NCBI RefSeq assembly: GCF_004153545.1 | Contig: NZ_SDVA01000021.1 | Coordinates: forward strand, 1-52,459 | Direction of reading: 5' to 3' | Source of the DNA: Serinicoccus sediminis | GTDB taxonomy: Bacteria; Actinomycetota; Actinomycetes; Actinomycetales; Dermatophilaceae | Length of the DNA: 52,459 nucleotides | Shown: positions 9,374 through 17,088 of the stretch, in pieces | How positions within the stretch are numbered: the first letter of the stretch is position 1 | Layout: every line of letters starts with the position of its first letter | The notes under the pieces: model-generated | Database searches by the model: none | Seen by the model: only the letters and a program-made list of their open reading frames with translations | What the model was told of the DNA's origin: nothing | Translations under genes and position numbers: made by a program

Positions 9374-10264
9374 ATGAGCGCCATCGAGCTGCGGGAGGTG
9401 ACCAAGCGGTTCGGGAGCACCACCGCCCTCGACGGGTTGACGATGGAGGTGGCGACCGGCGAGGTGCACGGCTTCCTCGGCCCGAACGGCTCCGGCAAGT
9501 CGACGACGATCCGGGTGCTGCTGGGGCTGCTGCGCGCCGACTCCGGCACCGCCCGGCTGCTGGGCGGCGACCCCTGGCAGGACGCGCCCACCCTGCACCG
9601 CCGCCTCGCCTACGTGCCCGGCGACGTCGCACTGTGGCCCAACCTCACCGGTGGCGAGGTCATCGACCTGCTGGGGCGGCTGCGTGGCGGCCTCGACCCG
9701 GCCCGGCGCTCCGCGCTGCTCGAGCGCTTCGACCTCGACCCGACCAAGAAGGGCACGACCTACTCCAAGGGCAACCGGCAGAAGGTCGCGCTCGTCGCGG
9801 CGCTGGCCTCCGACGTCGAGCTGCTGCTGCTCGACGAGCCGACCAGCGGGCTCGACCCGCTCATGGAGGCGCAGTTCCGCGCCGTCGTCGAGGACGAGCG
9901 GGGACGGGGCCGCACGGTGCTGCTGTCGAGCCACATCCTGTCCGAGGTCGAGCACCTCTGCGACCGCGTCTCGATCATCCGGTCCGGCCAGATCGTCGAG
10001 TCCGGCACCCTCGCCGAGCTGCGGCACCTCACCCGCACCCTCGTCGTGGCCGAGCTGGCGGTGCCGGTGCCGGAGGGCCTCGCCACGGCGCCGGGCGTGC
10101 ACGACGCCGAGCTCGACGGCCACCGCCTCACCTGCCAGGTGGACGACACCGAGCTGGGCGCGGTGATGTCGCGGCTCTCCGCGCTGGGCATCCGCTCGAT
10201 CACCTCGACGCCCCCGACCCTGGAGGAGCTCTTCCTGCGGCACTACGACGAGTCGGGCCGATGA
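9374..10264 (+). CDS. ABC transporter ATP-binding protein (ABC-2 exporter type)
   Basis: 296-residue nucleotide-binding subunit with Walker [10 protein letters not shown] (36-44), ABC signature YSKGNRQKV (near 130), Walker [13 protein letters not shown] (near 150) and an H-loop in [11 protein letters not shown]. The YSKG form of the signature is common in drug or polyketide exporter ATPases of actinobacteria. About 70 C-terminal residues after the ATPase core form the small accessory domain of this family. Its stop overlaps the ATG of the permease (ATGA), so the two subunits are coupled. The substrate is unknown. It is transcribed divergently from the Nudix gene through a 123-bp gap. Confidence 0.88.
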   Translation: MSAIELREVTKRFGSTTALDGLTMEVATGEVHGFLGPNGSGKSTTIRVLLGLLRADSGTARLLGGDPWQDAPTLHRRLAYVPGDVALWPNLTGGEVIDLLGRLRGGLDPARRSALLERFDLDPTKKGTTYSKGNRQKVALVAALASDVELLLLDEPTSGLDPLMEAQFRAVVEDERGRGRTVLLSSHILSEVEHLCDRVSIIRSGQIVESGTLAELRHLTRTLVVAELAVPVPEGLATAPGVHDAELDGHRLTCQVDDTELGAVMSRLSALGIRSITSTPPTLEELFLRHYDESGR

Positions 10265-11856
10265 CCGGGCTGGGCACCCTGGTGCGGCTGGCGCTGCGGC
10301 GCAGCCGGTGGTTCTACCTGGCCTGGGTGCTCGCGCTCACCGTCGTCGTGCCGCTCACCGCGGCGGCCTACGAGCAGATCGTCGACCCCCGCAACGCCGA
10401 CCTCCTCATCGCGACGATGGAGAACAACCCGACGATGCGCGCGATGCTCGGGCCGCCGGTCGACCTCACCACCGCCGGTGGCTTCACGGTATGGCGCGTC
10501 GGCACCTTCGTCGCCGCGATGGCCGGGATCATGGCGGTGCTCGGCGTGGTCCGGTCCACCCGCGCCGAGGAGGAGGACGGGCGCACCGAGCTGCTGCGCT
10601 CGGGCGCGACCGGTCGGCACGCGCCGCTGGCGGCCGGGGTGCTCGTCGCGCTCCTCGCCTGCGCCGCGCTGGGGCTCGCGGTGGCCGTGTCCATGACCCT
10701 GGTCGGGGAGCCGGTCGTCGGCTCCGTGGCCTTCGGTGCGGGGTTGGCGCTGGTCGGCGCCACCTTCGTCGGCGTCGGTGCGGTCGCCGCCCAGCTCACC
10801 GCCTCGGCGCGCACCGCGACGGCGCTGGGCCTGTGGACCCTGGCTGCGGCCTACACCCTGCGCGCGGTGGCCGACGGCTCGACCGACGAGGGGGTGCGCG
10901 AGCTGGCCTGGGCGTCGCCGGTGCAGTGGATGGCGCTGACCCGGCCGTATGCCGACGAGCGCTGGTGGGTGCTGCTGCTCCCGCTGCTGGCAGCGCTCGT
11001 CCTGGTGGCGCTGGCCGTGGTCCTGGAGCGGCGGCGGGACCACGGTGCGGGGTTGTGGGCGGCGCGGCGGGGCCGCGCCGAGGCTGCCGGGTCCCTGGCC
11101 AGCCCGGGTGCCCTGGCGGTGCGGCTGCAGCGGGGTCAGGTGATCGGGTGGACCGTGGGGTTGCTGCTCTTCGCGCTGGCCATGGGGTCGTTGTCGACGA
11201 CCTTCGGCGACCTGCTCGAGCAGGTGCCCCAGCTCGGCGTGATGTTCGAGCGCATGGGGGCCGGCGCCGAGCAGCTGGTGGACGCGTTCTTCGTGGCGAT
11301 GCTCTCGATCGTCGCGGTGCTCGTGGCGGTGGTGGCGGTGCAGCTGTTCTCCCGGCTCGCGGCCGAGGAGGAGCGCGGGCACGCCGAGCTGGTGCTCTCG
11401 ACCGGCGCCACCCGCGGGCGGCTGCTCACGGCATACCTCGTCGTCGCGGCGCTGGTCCCGGTGCTGCTCCTCGTCGCGGTCGGGGCGGTCATGGCGCTCA
11501 ACCAGGCGCGGACCAGCGGCTCCTGGGGCGTCGTCGGGGAGGTGGCCGGCGCAGGGGCAGCCCTGGCGCCGGGCGGGCTCGTGGTGCTCGGGATCGCCGT
11601 CCTCGCGCACGGGTGGGCGCCGAGGCTGGCGTGGGTGACCTGGGTGGTCGTCGGGTGGAGCCTCGTCATGGTGTGGGTCGGTGCCGCGCTCGACCTGCCG
11701 GAGTGGCTCACCGAGCTGACCCCGTGGGCGCCGCTGCCGCAGCTGCCGGTGGAGGACATGGACTGGCCCGTCGTCCTGGGGATGACCGGCCTGGCCGCCG
11801 CGCTGGTCGCCCTCGGGGCGGTCGGCTACCGCCGCCGCGACATCACCGGCACCTGA
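10261..11856 (+). CDS. ABC-2 type permease, polyketide-antibiotic exporter-like
   Basis: 531 residues with about twelve hydrophobic segments in two similar halves, each followed by a [12 protein letters not shown] or [16 protein letters not shown] motif and a GATxR turn (about 102-120 and 370-385). This duplicated EEExGRxELL layout is characteristic of the actinobacterial TetR-linked exporter permease family often annotated as exporter of polyketide antibiotics. The ATG at 10261 overlaps the ATPase stop. Together the two proteins should form an efflux pump in the plasma membrane; whether it carries an antibiotic, lipid or other substrate is not shown. Family A repeats begin 11 bp after the stop. 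Confidence 0.85.
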   Translation: MTGLGTLVRLALRRSRWFYLAWVLALTVVVPLTAAAYEQIVDPRNADLLIATMENNPTMRAMLGPPVDLTTAGGFTVWRVGTFVAAMAGIMAVLGVVRSTRAEEEDGRTELLRSGATGRHAPLAAGVLVALLACAALGLAVAVSMTLVGEPVVGSVAFGAGLALVGATFVGVGAVAAQLTASARTATALGLWTLAAAYTLRAVADGSTDEGVRELAWASPVQWMALTRPYADERWWVLLLPLLAALVLVALAVVLERRRDHGAGLWAARRGRAEAAGSLASPGALAVRLQRGQVIGWTVGLLLFALAMGSLSTTFGDLLEQVPQLGVMFERMGAGAEQLVDAFFVAMLSIVAVLVAVVAVQLFSRLAAEEERGHAELVLSTGATRGRLLTAYLVVAALVPVLLLVAVGAVMALNQARTSGSWGVVGEVAGAGAALAPGGLVVLGIAVLAHGWAPRLAWVTWVVVGWSLVMVWVGAALDLPEWLTELTPWAPLPQLPVEDMDWPVVLGMTGLAAALVALGAVGYRRRDITGT

Positions 11857-11867
11857 CCTCCCCCACC

Positions 11868-12049
11868 CCACCGGGCGCCGCGCGTGGTTGCCCCCGCCCC
11901 ACCGGGCGCCGCACATGGTTGCCCCCCGCCCCACCGGGCGCCGCACATGGTTGCCCCCGGACCCACCGGGCGCCGCGCATGGTTGCCCCCCGCCCCACCG
12001 GGCGCCGCACATGGTTGCCCTCCGCCCCACCGAGCGCCGCCGTGACGGC
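11868..12049 (+). repeat. Family A tandem repeat, locus 1 (six units)
   Basis: Six units starting at 11868, 11899, 11931, 11963, 11995 and 12027, with periods of 31-32 bp. Each unit begins CCACCG(G/A)GCGCCGC and most continue through ATGGTTGCCC. The array fills the gap between the convergent ABC permease and HMG-CoA lyase genes and reaches the latter's stop codon. Units are nearly identical without spacers, so this is not CRISPR. Confidence 0.92.
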
Positions 12050-12988
12050 TCAGTCGCCAGCGAGCGCCTTGACGACCCGCGAGGGGGCGGGGCGGCCGAG
12101 CTGCTCGGCCATCCAGGTGCTGGTCGTGACGAGGGCGTCCAGGTCGGCGCCGTGCTCGATGCCGAGCCCGTCCAGCGCCCACACCAGGTCCTCGGTCGCG
12201 AGGTTGCCGGTGGCCGACTTCGCGTAGGGGCACCCACCGAGCCCCCCGGTCGAGGCGTCGACCACCCGCACGCCCCGTCGGACCGCGGCCATGGTGTTGG
12301 CGAGCGCCTGGCCGTAGGTGTCGTGGAAGTGGACGGCGACCTGCTCCATACCGATGCCGGCGTCGTCCAGGGCGTCGAGCAGCCGCAGCACGTGGCCGGT
12401 CGTCCCCACGCCGATGGTGTCGCCGATCGACAGCTGGTCGCAGCCCAGGTCCATGAGGCGGGAGCAGGCGTCCACCACCTGCTCGACCGGCACCGGCCCC
12501 TCCCACGGGTCGCCGAAGCACATCGAGACGTAGGCGCGCACCCAGGCGCCGGCGTCGAGGGAGCGCTTCACGACGGGCGCGAACATCTCGACCGACTCGG
12601 CCACCGAGCGGTTGAGGTTCTTCAGCGCGAAGGTCTCGGTCGCGCTGCCGAAGATCGCGACGGAGGTGACGCCCTGCTCCAGCGCGCGGTCCAGCCCGCG
12701 CTCGTTAGGCACCAGCACGGGTCGCTGTTGACCCAGCCCGTCCTCACCCAGCAGATCGAGCAGCTCCTCGGCGTCGCCCAGCTGGGGCACCCACCGCTGC
12801 GGGACGAAGCTGGTGAGCTCGACCGTAGTCAGCCCGGCGGCCAGCAGGCGCCGCACGAACTCGGCCTTGACCTGCGTGGACACGACGGACTTCTCGTTCT
12901 GCAGGCCGTCCCGCGGCCCGACCTCGTAGATCGTGACGCGCTCCGGCATCCCCGTCGTCGGCTCGGTCATCGGCAGCGTGCGCGTCAT
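12050..12988 (-). CDS. mvaB: Hydroxymethylglutaryl-CoA lyase
   Basis: 312 residues of the HMG-CoA lyase branch of the DRE-TIM metallolyases; it cleaves HMG-CoA to acetoacetate and acetyl-CoA, normally the last step of leucine degradation. VGPRDGLQNE (24-32) carries the catalytic Arg-Asp pair. HFHDTYG (near 218-224) carries metal-binding His residues, and GLGGCPYAKSATGN (near 249-262) carries the active-site Cys loop. The ATG at 12988 is used; a second ATG seven codons in (MTEPTTG) is also possible. No other leucine-degradation genes are adjacent, although an acyl-CoA dehydrogenase lies at the far end of the window. Confidence 0.93.
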   Translation of the reverse strand: MTRTLPMTEPTTGMPERVTIYEVGPRDGLQNEKSVVSTQVKAEFVRRLLAAGLTTVELTSFVPQRWVPQLGDAEELLDLLGEDGLGQQRPVLVPNERGLDRALEQGVTSVAIFGSATETFALKNLNRSVAESVEMFAPVVKRSLDAGAWVRAYVSMCFGDPWEGPVPVEQVVDACSRLMDLGCDQLSIGDTIGVGTTGHVLRLLDALDDAGIGMEQVAVHFHDTYGQALANTMAAVRRGVRVVDASTGGLGGCPYAKSATGNLATEDLVWALDGLGIEHGADLDALVTTSTWMAEQLGRPAPSRVVKALAGD

Positions 12989-13044
12989 GTCGTCAGCCTG
13001 TCAGATGCCGCCAGGGCAGGCCGGCATCCGGACGACCCGTCGGA

Positions 13045-13146
13045 TCGGCCCCGGCGTTCACGTGCGCGCCTGAGCCGATCGGTAGGGGCGTGTCGTCGGC
13101 CCCGGCGTTCACGTGCGCGCCTGAGCCGGTCGGGCCGGGCGTGTCG
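13045..13146. repeat. Family C tandem repeat (two 51-bp units)
   Basis: Two near-identical units begin at 13045 and 13096. Each contains GGCGTTCACGTGCGCGCC with a central CACGTG palindrome, then GAGCCG(A/G)TCGG. They lie in the 180-bp gap between the HMG-CoA lyase start and the ribH stop. Nothing else is recognised in this gap. Confidence 0.85.
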
Positions 13147-13168
13147 GGTGCGGCCGTCGCCGCGTGTC

Positions 13169-13630
13169 TCAGCGCAGCGCGAGGGCGGTGGCCACGGCGG
13201 CGGTGGCCGCCTCGTGCCCCTTGTCCTCGCTCGAGCCGGGCAGGCCCGCGCGGTCCAGCGCCTGGGCCTCGTCGTCGCAGGTCAGGACACCGAAGCCGAC
13301 CGGCACCCCGGTGTCCACGCTGACCTGGGTGAGCCCGGAGGTCGCGGCCTGGCACACGTAGTCGAAGTGCGGGGTCCCGCCCCGGACGACGACGCCGAGG
13401 GCGACGACCGCGTCATACCCGTCCCGGGCCAGGCGGGCGGCCGCGACGGGCAGCTCGAAGCTGCCCGGCACCCGCACCTCACGCACGTCCTCGACGCCGG
13501 CCTCGGCGAGCGCCCGTCGGGACCCGTCCAGCAGGCCGTCCATGACCGTGGTGTGCCACGAGGCGGCGACGACGGCGACCCGCAGGCCGCGCCCGTCGAC
13601 GCTGATGGTGGGTGCTCCGTGGCCGCTCAT
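13169..13630 (-). CDS. ribH: 6,7-dimethyl-8-ribityllumazine synthase
   Basis: 153 residues, the usual size for this icosahedral enzyme. It condenses the RibBA product dihydroxybutanone phosphate with the RibD-derived pyrimidine in the penultimate step of riboflavin synthesis. [14 protein letters not shown] corresponds to the N-terminal substrate loop. [11 protein letters not shown] (near 58-68) and [13 protein letters not shown] (with the catalytic His) are family hallmarks, and [10 protein letters not shown] is the C-terminal phosphate-binding stretch. The ATG overlaps the ribBA stop by 4 bp (ATGA), making it the last gene of the riboflavin operon. Confidence 0.96.
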   Translation of the reverse strand: MSGHGAPTISVDGRGLRVAVVAASWHTTVMDGLLDGSRRALAEAGVEDVREVRVPGSFELPVAAARLARDGYDAVVALGVVVRGGTPHFDYVCQAATSGLTQVSVDTGVPVGFGVLTCDDEAQALDRAGLPGSSEDKGHEAATAAVATALALR

Positions 13631-14949
13631 GCTGTGCTCCTGCTCTCGTGGGTCGTGCGGGGCTCGTGACTCCGGGACACCGGTTCCTGGGACCCGTCGC
13701 CCAGGAACCGATGTCCAGAAGGACCGGTCGGGGGATGCGCCGCCTCGGCCGACAGGTGGGGCAGGTGCCCCAGCCGCTCGACCTTGGTGCGCAGGTATGC
13801 CGCGGCCTCGGCGGGCGCGGGACGCCCGGAGGGCACCGTCTCGGCGACGGTCAGCCCGTGGGCGGTGAGGGCCGCGACCTTGTCCGGGTTGTGGGTGAGC
13901 AGGCGCAGGGGGCGCCCGGCCAGGCCCAGGTCCTCGATGATCGCCGCGGCGGCCGTGTAGTCCCGCGCGTCGACCGGCAACCCCAGGGCCTCCTGCGCGG
14001 CGACCGTGTCGAGGCCCTCGTCCTGCACGGCATACGCGCGCAGCTTGTCGATGATGCCGACGCCCCGCCCCTCGTGGCCGCGCAGGTAGACGACCACGCC
14101 GCCCTCGCGGGCGACCCGGGCCAGGGCGTCCTGCAGCTGCGGCCCGCAGTCGCAGCGGCGCGACCCCAGCGCCTCGCCGGTCAGGCACTCCGAGTGCACG
14201 CGCACCAGCGGGCTCGGGCCCGGGTCGGGGCGGCCCAGCAGCGCCAGGTGCTCGGTCCCGGTGACGAGGTCGCGGTAGCCGTGGACGACCAGCTCGCCGT
14301 GCTCGGTGGGCAGGGTGGAGCTGGCCACCCGCTCCACCCGGTCGTGCCGCTGCCGGTAGGCCACCAGCTCGGCGATGGTGAGGACCGGCAGGTCGTGGTC
14401 GGCGGCCAGCGCGTGCACCTGCGGCCCGCGCAGCATCTCGCCCTCGTCGTCGACGAGCTCGCCGATGACGCCGACCGGCGCGAGGCCGGCCAGTCGGCAC
14501 AGGTCGACGGTCGCCTCGGTGTGCCCGGGCCGGGTCAGCACGCCGCCGGCGCGGGCGCGCAGCGGGATGAGGTGACCGGGGCGCCGCAGGTCGGCCGGCC
14601 CGCTCTCGGGGTCGGCGAGCACCCGCGCGGTGCGGCACCGGTCGCCGGCGCTGATGCCGGTCGTGACGCCCTGGGCCGCGTCCACGGTGATGGTGTATGC
14701 CGTGCGCAGCTCGTCCTCGTTGTCGCGCACCATGACCGGCAGGTCGAGGCGGTTGGCGACCTCCGCGGGCATCGGCGCGCACAGGAAGCCCGAGCTGTGC
14801 CGCACCGCCCAGCCGGTCCACGCCGGGGTCAGGGTCTGCGCGGCGAGCACGACGTCGCCCTCGTTCTCCCGGTCCTCGTCGTCGAGCACCAGGACCGGGC
14901 GTCCCTCCCGCAGCGCCGCGAGGGCCAGCGGGACGTTCGCCGCGCTCAC
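13627..14949 (-). CDS. ribBA: Bifunctional 3,4-dihydroxy-2-butanone-4-phosphate synthase / GTP cyclohydrolase II
   Basis: 440 residues from a GTG that overlaps the ribE stop (GTGA). The N-terminal DHBP synthase domain (1-200) has the acidic loop [10 protein letters not shown] at 23-32 and GHTEATVDL. The C-terminal GTP cyclohydrolase II domain (about 205-390) has zinc ligands in [27 protein letters not shown], and the catalytic Tyr in [11 protein letters not shown]. It supplies both branches of riboflavin synthesis. The catalytic core ends near KVERLGHLP. The remaining roughly 40 residues are a Ser/Pro/His/Arg-rich tail with no family counterpart that I recognise, and the DNA encoding it holds a long inverted repeat (13675-13716). 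Confidence 0.95.
   Translation of the reverse strand: MSAANVPLALAALREGRPVLVLDDEDRENEGDVVLAAQTLTPAWTGWAVRHSSGFLCAPMPAEVANRLDLPVMVRDNEDELRTAYTITVDAAQGVTTGISAGDRCRTARVLADPESGPADLRRPGHLIPLRARAGGVLTRPGHTEATVDLCRLAGLAPVGVIGELVDDEGEMLRGPQVHALAADHDLPVLTIAELVAYRQRHDRVERVASSTLPTEHGELVVHGYRDLVTGTEHLALLGRPDPGPSPLVRVHSECLTGEALGSRRCDCGPQLQDALARVAREGGVVVYLRGHEGRGVGIIDKLRAYAVQDEGLDTVAAQEALGLPVDARDYTAAAAIIEDLGLAGRPLRLLTHNPDKVAALTAHGLTVAETVPSGRPAPAEAAAYLRTKVERLGHLPHLSAEAAHPPTGPSGHRFLGDGSQEPVSRSHEPRTTHESRSTA
13675..13716. other. 17-bp inverted repeat within the ribBA 3' extension
   Basis: Arms 13675-13691 and 13700-13716 pair over 17 positions with one mismatch (core CGGTTCCTGGG / CCCAGGAACCG, 8-nt loop). It lies inside the reading frame of the non-conserved RibBA tail, about 45 bp before the ribH start. 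As RNA it would form a strong hairpin between the two coding regions. Confidence 0.85.
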
Positions 14950-15545
14950 CGGGCCAGCTCCGGGTCGAGCAGGCGCTCGGCATACTTGGCCAGCACGTCG
15001 ACCTCGACGTTGAGCGCGTCGCCGGGTCGCCGGCGGCCGAGCGTCGTGAGCTCCAGCGTGGTTGGGATGAGCGAGACCTCGAACCAGTCCGGCCCCACCG
15101 CCGACACGGTGAGCGACACCCCGTCGAGGGCGACCGAGCCCTTGTGGGCGACGTAGCGCGCGAGGTGCGGCGGCAGCGCCAGCCTCACCACCTCCCACTT
15201 CTCCCCCGGGGTGCGAGACAGCACGGTCGTCGTGCCGTCGACGTGGCCCTGCACGATGTGGCCACCGAGCCGGCCGGGGACGGGCAGCGAGCGCTCCAGG
15301 TTGACCGGGTCGCCCGGGGTGAGCGCGCCGAGCGTGGTGACCGCGAGGGTCTCGGCCATGACGTCGGCCTCGAACCCCTCGTCGGTGTGCCGGGTCACGG
15401 TCAGGCAGACGCCGTTGACGCTGATCGAGGCGCCGTGGGTGGCGTCGGCGACCACCTGTGGGCCGTGGATCTCGACGACGCTGGCGTCACGGCCGTCGGT
15501 CCGGGTGACGAGCGTGCCGAGCTCCTCGACGATGCCGGTGAACAT
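14946..15545 (-). CDS. ribE: Riboflavin synthase, alpha chain type
   Basis: 199 residues; dismutes two lumazine molecules to riboflavin. It has the typical internal duplication: each lumazine-binding half carries a VNGVCLTV or LDGVSLTV motif, and [10 protein letters not shown] joins them. I start at MFTGIVEE (15545), the near-universal N-terminus. The preceding ATG at 15548 is in frame, overlaps the ribD stop as ATGA, and sits only 1 nt from an AGGAGG ribosome binding site, so the second ATG has the better spacing. The stop overlaps the ribBA GTG. Confidence 0.95.
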   Translation of the reverse strand: MFTGIVEELGTLVTRTDGRDASVVEIHGPQVVADATHGASISVNGVCLTVTRHTDEGFEADVMAETLAVTTLGALTPGDPVNLERSLPVPGRLGGHIVQGHVDGTTTVLSRTPGEKWEVVRLALPPHLARYVAHKGSVALDGVSLTVSAVGPDWFEVSLIPTTLELTTLGRRRPGDALNVEVDVLAKYAERLLDPELAR

Positions 15546-16645
15546 CATTCCTCCTGGGCGGGGCGGGTGGGGCGCAGCCGCAGCTGCAGGTCGGGGCCGA
15601 GCCGGGTCACCTCGACCAGCTCGAGACGGGCGGCGTCGGCCATGGTGCCGATGCCGAGGTCGGGTATGGCGTGAGGGCCGGCGCCGAGCAGGGCGGGGGC
15701 GAGGTGGACCAGCAGCTCGTCGACCAGCCCGGCCCGCCAGAAGGCACCGCCGAGGGTCGGCCCACCCTCCAGCAGCACGCTGTGGACGCCCCGGGCGCGC
15801 ACGTCGGCGAGCACCTCCGTCGGGTCGTGGGTCCGCAGGTGGACGACCTCGCCGGGGTGCGGTGTGTCGGCAGGGCTCGTGCGGTCGGCTGTCGGGGCGG
15901 CGCCCGCGAGGCCCCGGGAGAGCTGGGACCCTGCGGGCAGGTCGCGGGTGCCCACGACGACGCGCAGCGGCTGCTCGGGCAGCAGCGCCCCCGTGTCGTC
16001 CCGGGCGGTGAGAGAGGGGTCGTCCGCGAGGGCGGTGCCGGTGCCCACGAGCACGGCACCGACCTGCTCGCGCACGGCATGCGCGGCCCGGCGGGCCTGC
16101 GGCGAGGTGATCCACCGGCTGGTGCCGTCGGCGGCGGCCACCCGGCCGTCCAGGGTGCTGGCGATCTTCCAGGTCACGTGCGGGCGGCCCAGGCGCGCGG
16201 CGCGGGCCCAGTCGGCGACCAGGTCCTCGGCCCCGGGGTGCGGCTGCTGACGCACCTCCACCCCGCCGGCGGCGAGCACCTGCGCACCGCCACCCGCGGT
16301 GGTGACGTCCGGCACGGCATACACCACCGCGGCGACGCCCGCCTCGACCAGCGCAGCGGCGCACGGCGGGGTGCGGCCGTGGTGCGCGCAGGGCTCGAGG
16401 GTCACGACGGCGGTCGTCCCGCGGGCAGCCTGTCCGGCGGCGGCCAGGGCGGCGGTCTCGGCATGAGGAGTCCCGGCGCCCCCGTGCGCACCCTCGGCGA
16501 CGACGGAGCCGTCGGGGGCGAGCAGGACGCACCCGACGCGGGGGTTCGGGTCGCGGGCGGGGCCCAGGCGGGCCAGGTCGACGCCACGGTCCAGGGCGCG
16601 TCGGAGGGCGGCGTCGGCGATCGTCGACTGCTGGGTGGCGGTCAC
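15545..16645 (-). CDS. ribD: Bifunctional pyrimidine deaminase/reductase
   Basis: 366 residues; performs the deamination and side-chain reduction steps after GTP ring opening. The deaminase domain (1-145) has the zinc motifs PHAETAAL and PCAHHGRTPPC. The reductase domain (about 150-366) has the NADPH/substrate segments KIASTLDGRVA, SRWITS and LLEGGPTLGG. The GTG at 16645 is the first gene start after the FMN riboswitch, and TIADAALRRAL just after it matches the family start. It opens the four-gene operon ribD-ribE-ribBA-ribH, whose members all overlap. Confidence 0.95.
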   Translation of the reverse strand: MTATQQSTIADAALRRALDRGVDLARLGPARDPNPRVGCVLLAPDGSVVAEGAHGGAGTPHAETAALAAAGQAARGTTAVVTLEPCAHHGRTPPCAAALVEAGVAAVVYAVPDVTTAGGGAQVLAAGGVEVRQQPHPGAEDLVADWARAARLGRPHVTWKIASTLDGRVAAADGTSRWITSPQARRAAHAVREQVGAVLVGTGTALADDPSLTARDDTGALLPEQPLRVVVGTRDLPAGSQLSRGLAGAAPTADRTSPADTPHPGEVVHLRTHDPTEVLADVRARGVHSVLLEGGPTLGGAFWRAGLVDELLVHLAPALLGAGPHAIPDLGIGTMADAARLELVEVTRLGPDLQLRLRPTRPAQEE

Positions 16646-16715
16646 CTCACGTCCTTCCCGGTCGGTGCCCGGGGGGCGTGAGGGAGGACGAGGTCGGGAC
16701 GGGGCCGTCGCCGAG

Positions 16716-16734
16716 GTCGGGCCGACGGCCCGAC
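16716..16734 (-). promoter_or_regulatory. GC-rich hairpin downstream of the FMN riboswitch
   Basis: Perfect 8-bp stem GTCGGGCC/GGCCCGAC with a 3-nt loop, in the riboswitch expression platform about 70 bp before ribD. No U tract follows it on the minus strand, so control may be by start-site masking or Rho rather than classical termination. Confidence 0.55.
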
Positions 16735-16762
16735 GGGGTGGCGACGGGAGGACCCGTCGACC

Positions 16763-16886
16763 CGCGCTGCCTCCCTTCCGGACTTTCACCGTCGGTCCTG
16801 GAGTTCCACCAGGTCAACCGGCCGCTGGCTGCGGTCGGGTCGCGGACTGTCACCGCCGGCTCGGAGTTGCACCGACCCCGGAGCGC
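16763..16886 (-). promoter_or_regulatory. FMN riboswitch (RFN element) controlling ribD operon
   Basis: On the minus strand the leader shows the conserved RFN blocks in order: a GGGTCGGTGCAACTCCGA-like 5' block, GCCGGCGGTGACAGTCCGCG, a variable arm, GGTGGAACTCCAGGACCGACGG, then GTGAAAGTCCGGAAGGGAGG. It lies about 120 nt upstream of ribD and is preceded by a TAGACT -10 box. When FMN is abundant it should reduce expression of the operon. Confidence 0.93.
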
Positions 16887-16903
16887 GTATGTCGTTCGCC
16901 ACC

Positions 16904-16909
16904 AGTCTA
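16904..16909 (-). promoter_or_regulatory. Putative -10 box (TAGACT) for the riboflavin operon
   Basis: On the minus strand TAGACT lies about 20 nt before the first riboswitch block, placing the transcription start at the riboswitch 5' end. The family A array begins at 16930, where the -35 would lie. Confidence 0.6.
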
Positions 16910-16929
16910 GCCCCGCGCCCGGACTGCTC

Positions 16930-17025
16930 CCACCGAGCGCCGCAGATGGTGGCCACCGTCCCTACCGGGCGCCCTCTGTGGTGGCCACCGTCCCTACCGG
17001 GCGCCGCAGATGGTCATCACCGCCC
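16930..17025 (+). repeat. Family A tandem repeat, locus 2 (three units)
   Basis: Units begin at 16930, 16962 and 16994, period 32 bp. Consensus here is C(C/T)ACCGGGCGCCGCAGATGGTGGCCACCG: the same opening as other family A loci but with its own variant second half. It lies between the divergent riboflavin operon promoter and the XPB helicase. Confidence 0.85.
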
Positions 17026-17088
17026 GTCCGCGCCGTGCCGTCGGCGACGCGCGGAATGCGGGAGGGGCGGCATACCGTTGAGCGCACG

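Noticed and set aside
9374..11856. Part of an antibiotic biosynthetic cluster
   Set aside because: The exporter pair resembles polyketide-antibiotic exporters, but no biosynthetic or regulator genes are nearby; such exporters are common in actinobacterial housekeeping regions.
11888..12045. Repeat units as a coding sequence for a repetitive peptide
   Set aside because: Long open frames run through the arrays on both strands, and each family A unit contains ATGGTTGCC. Such frames are expected at this G+C content, the 31-33 bp periods shift frame, and no start signals or conserved protein features are present.
11868..12049. CRISPR array
   Set aside because: The period (31-32 bp) looks CRISPR-like, but the units are contiguous and nearly identical with no unique spacers, and no cas gene is nearby. 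The same holds for the other family A and B arrays.
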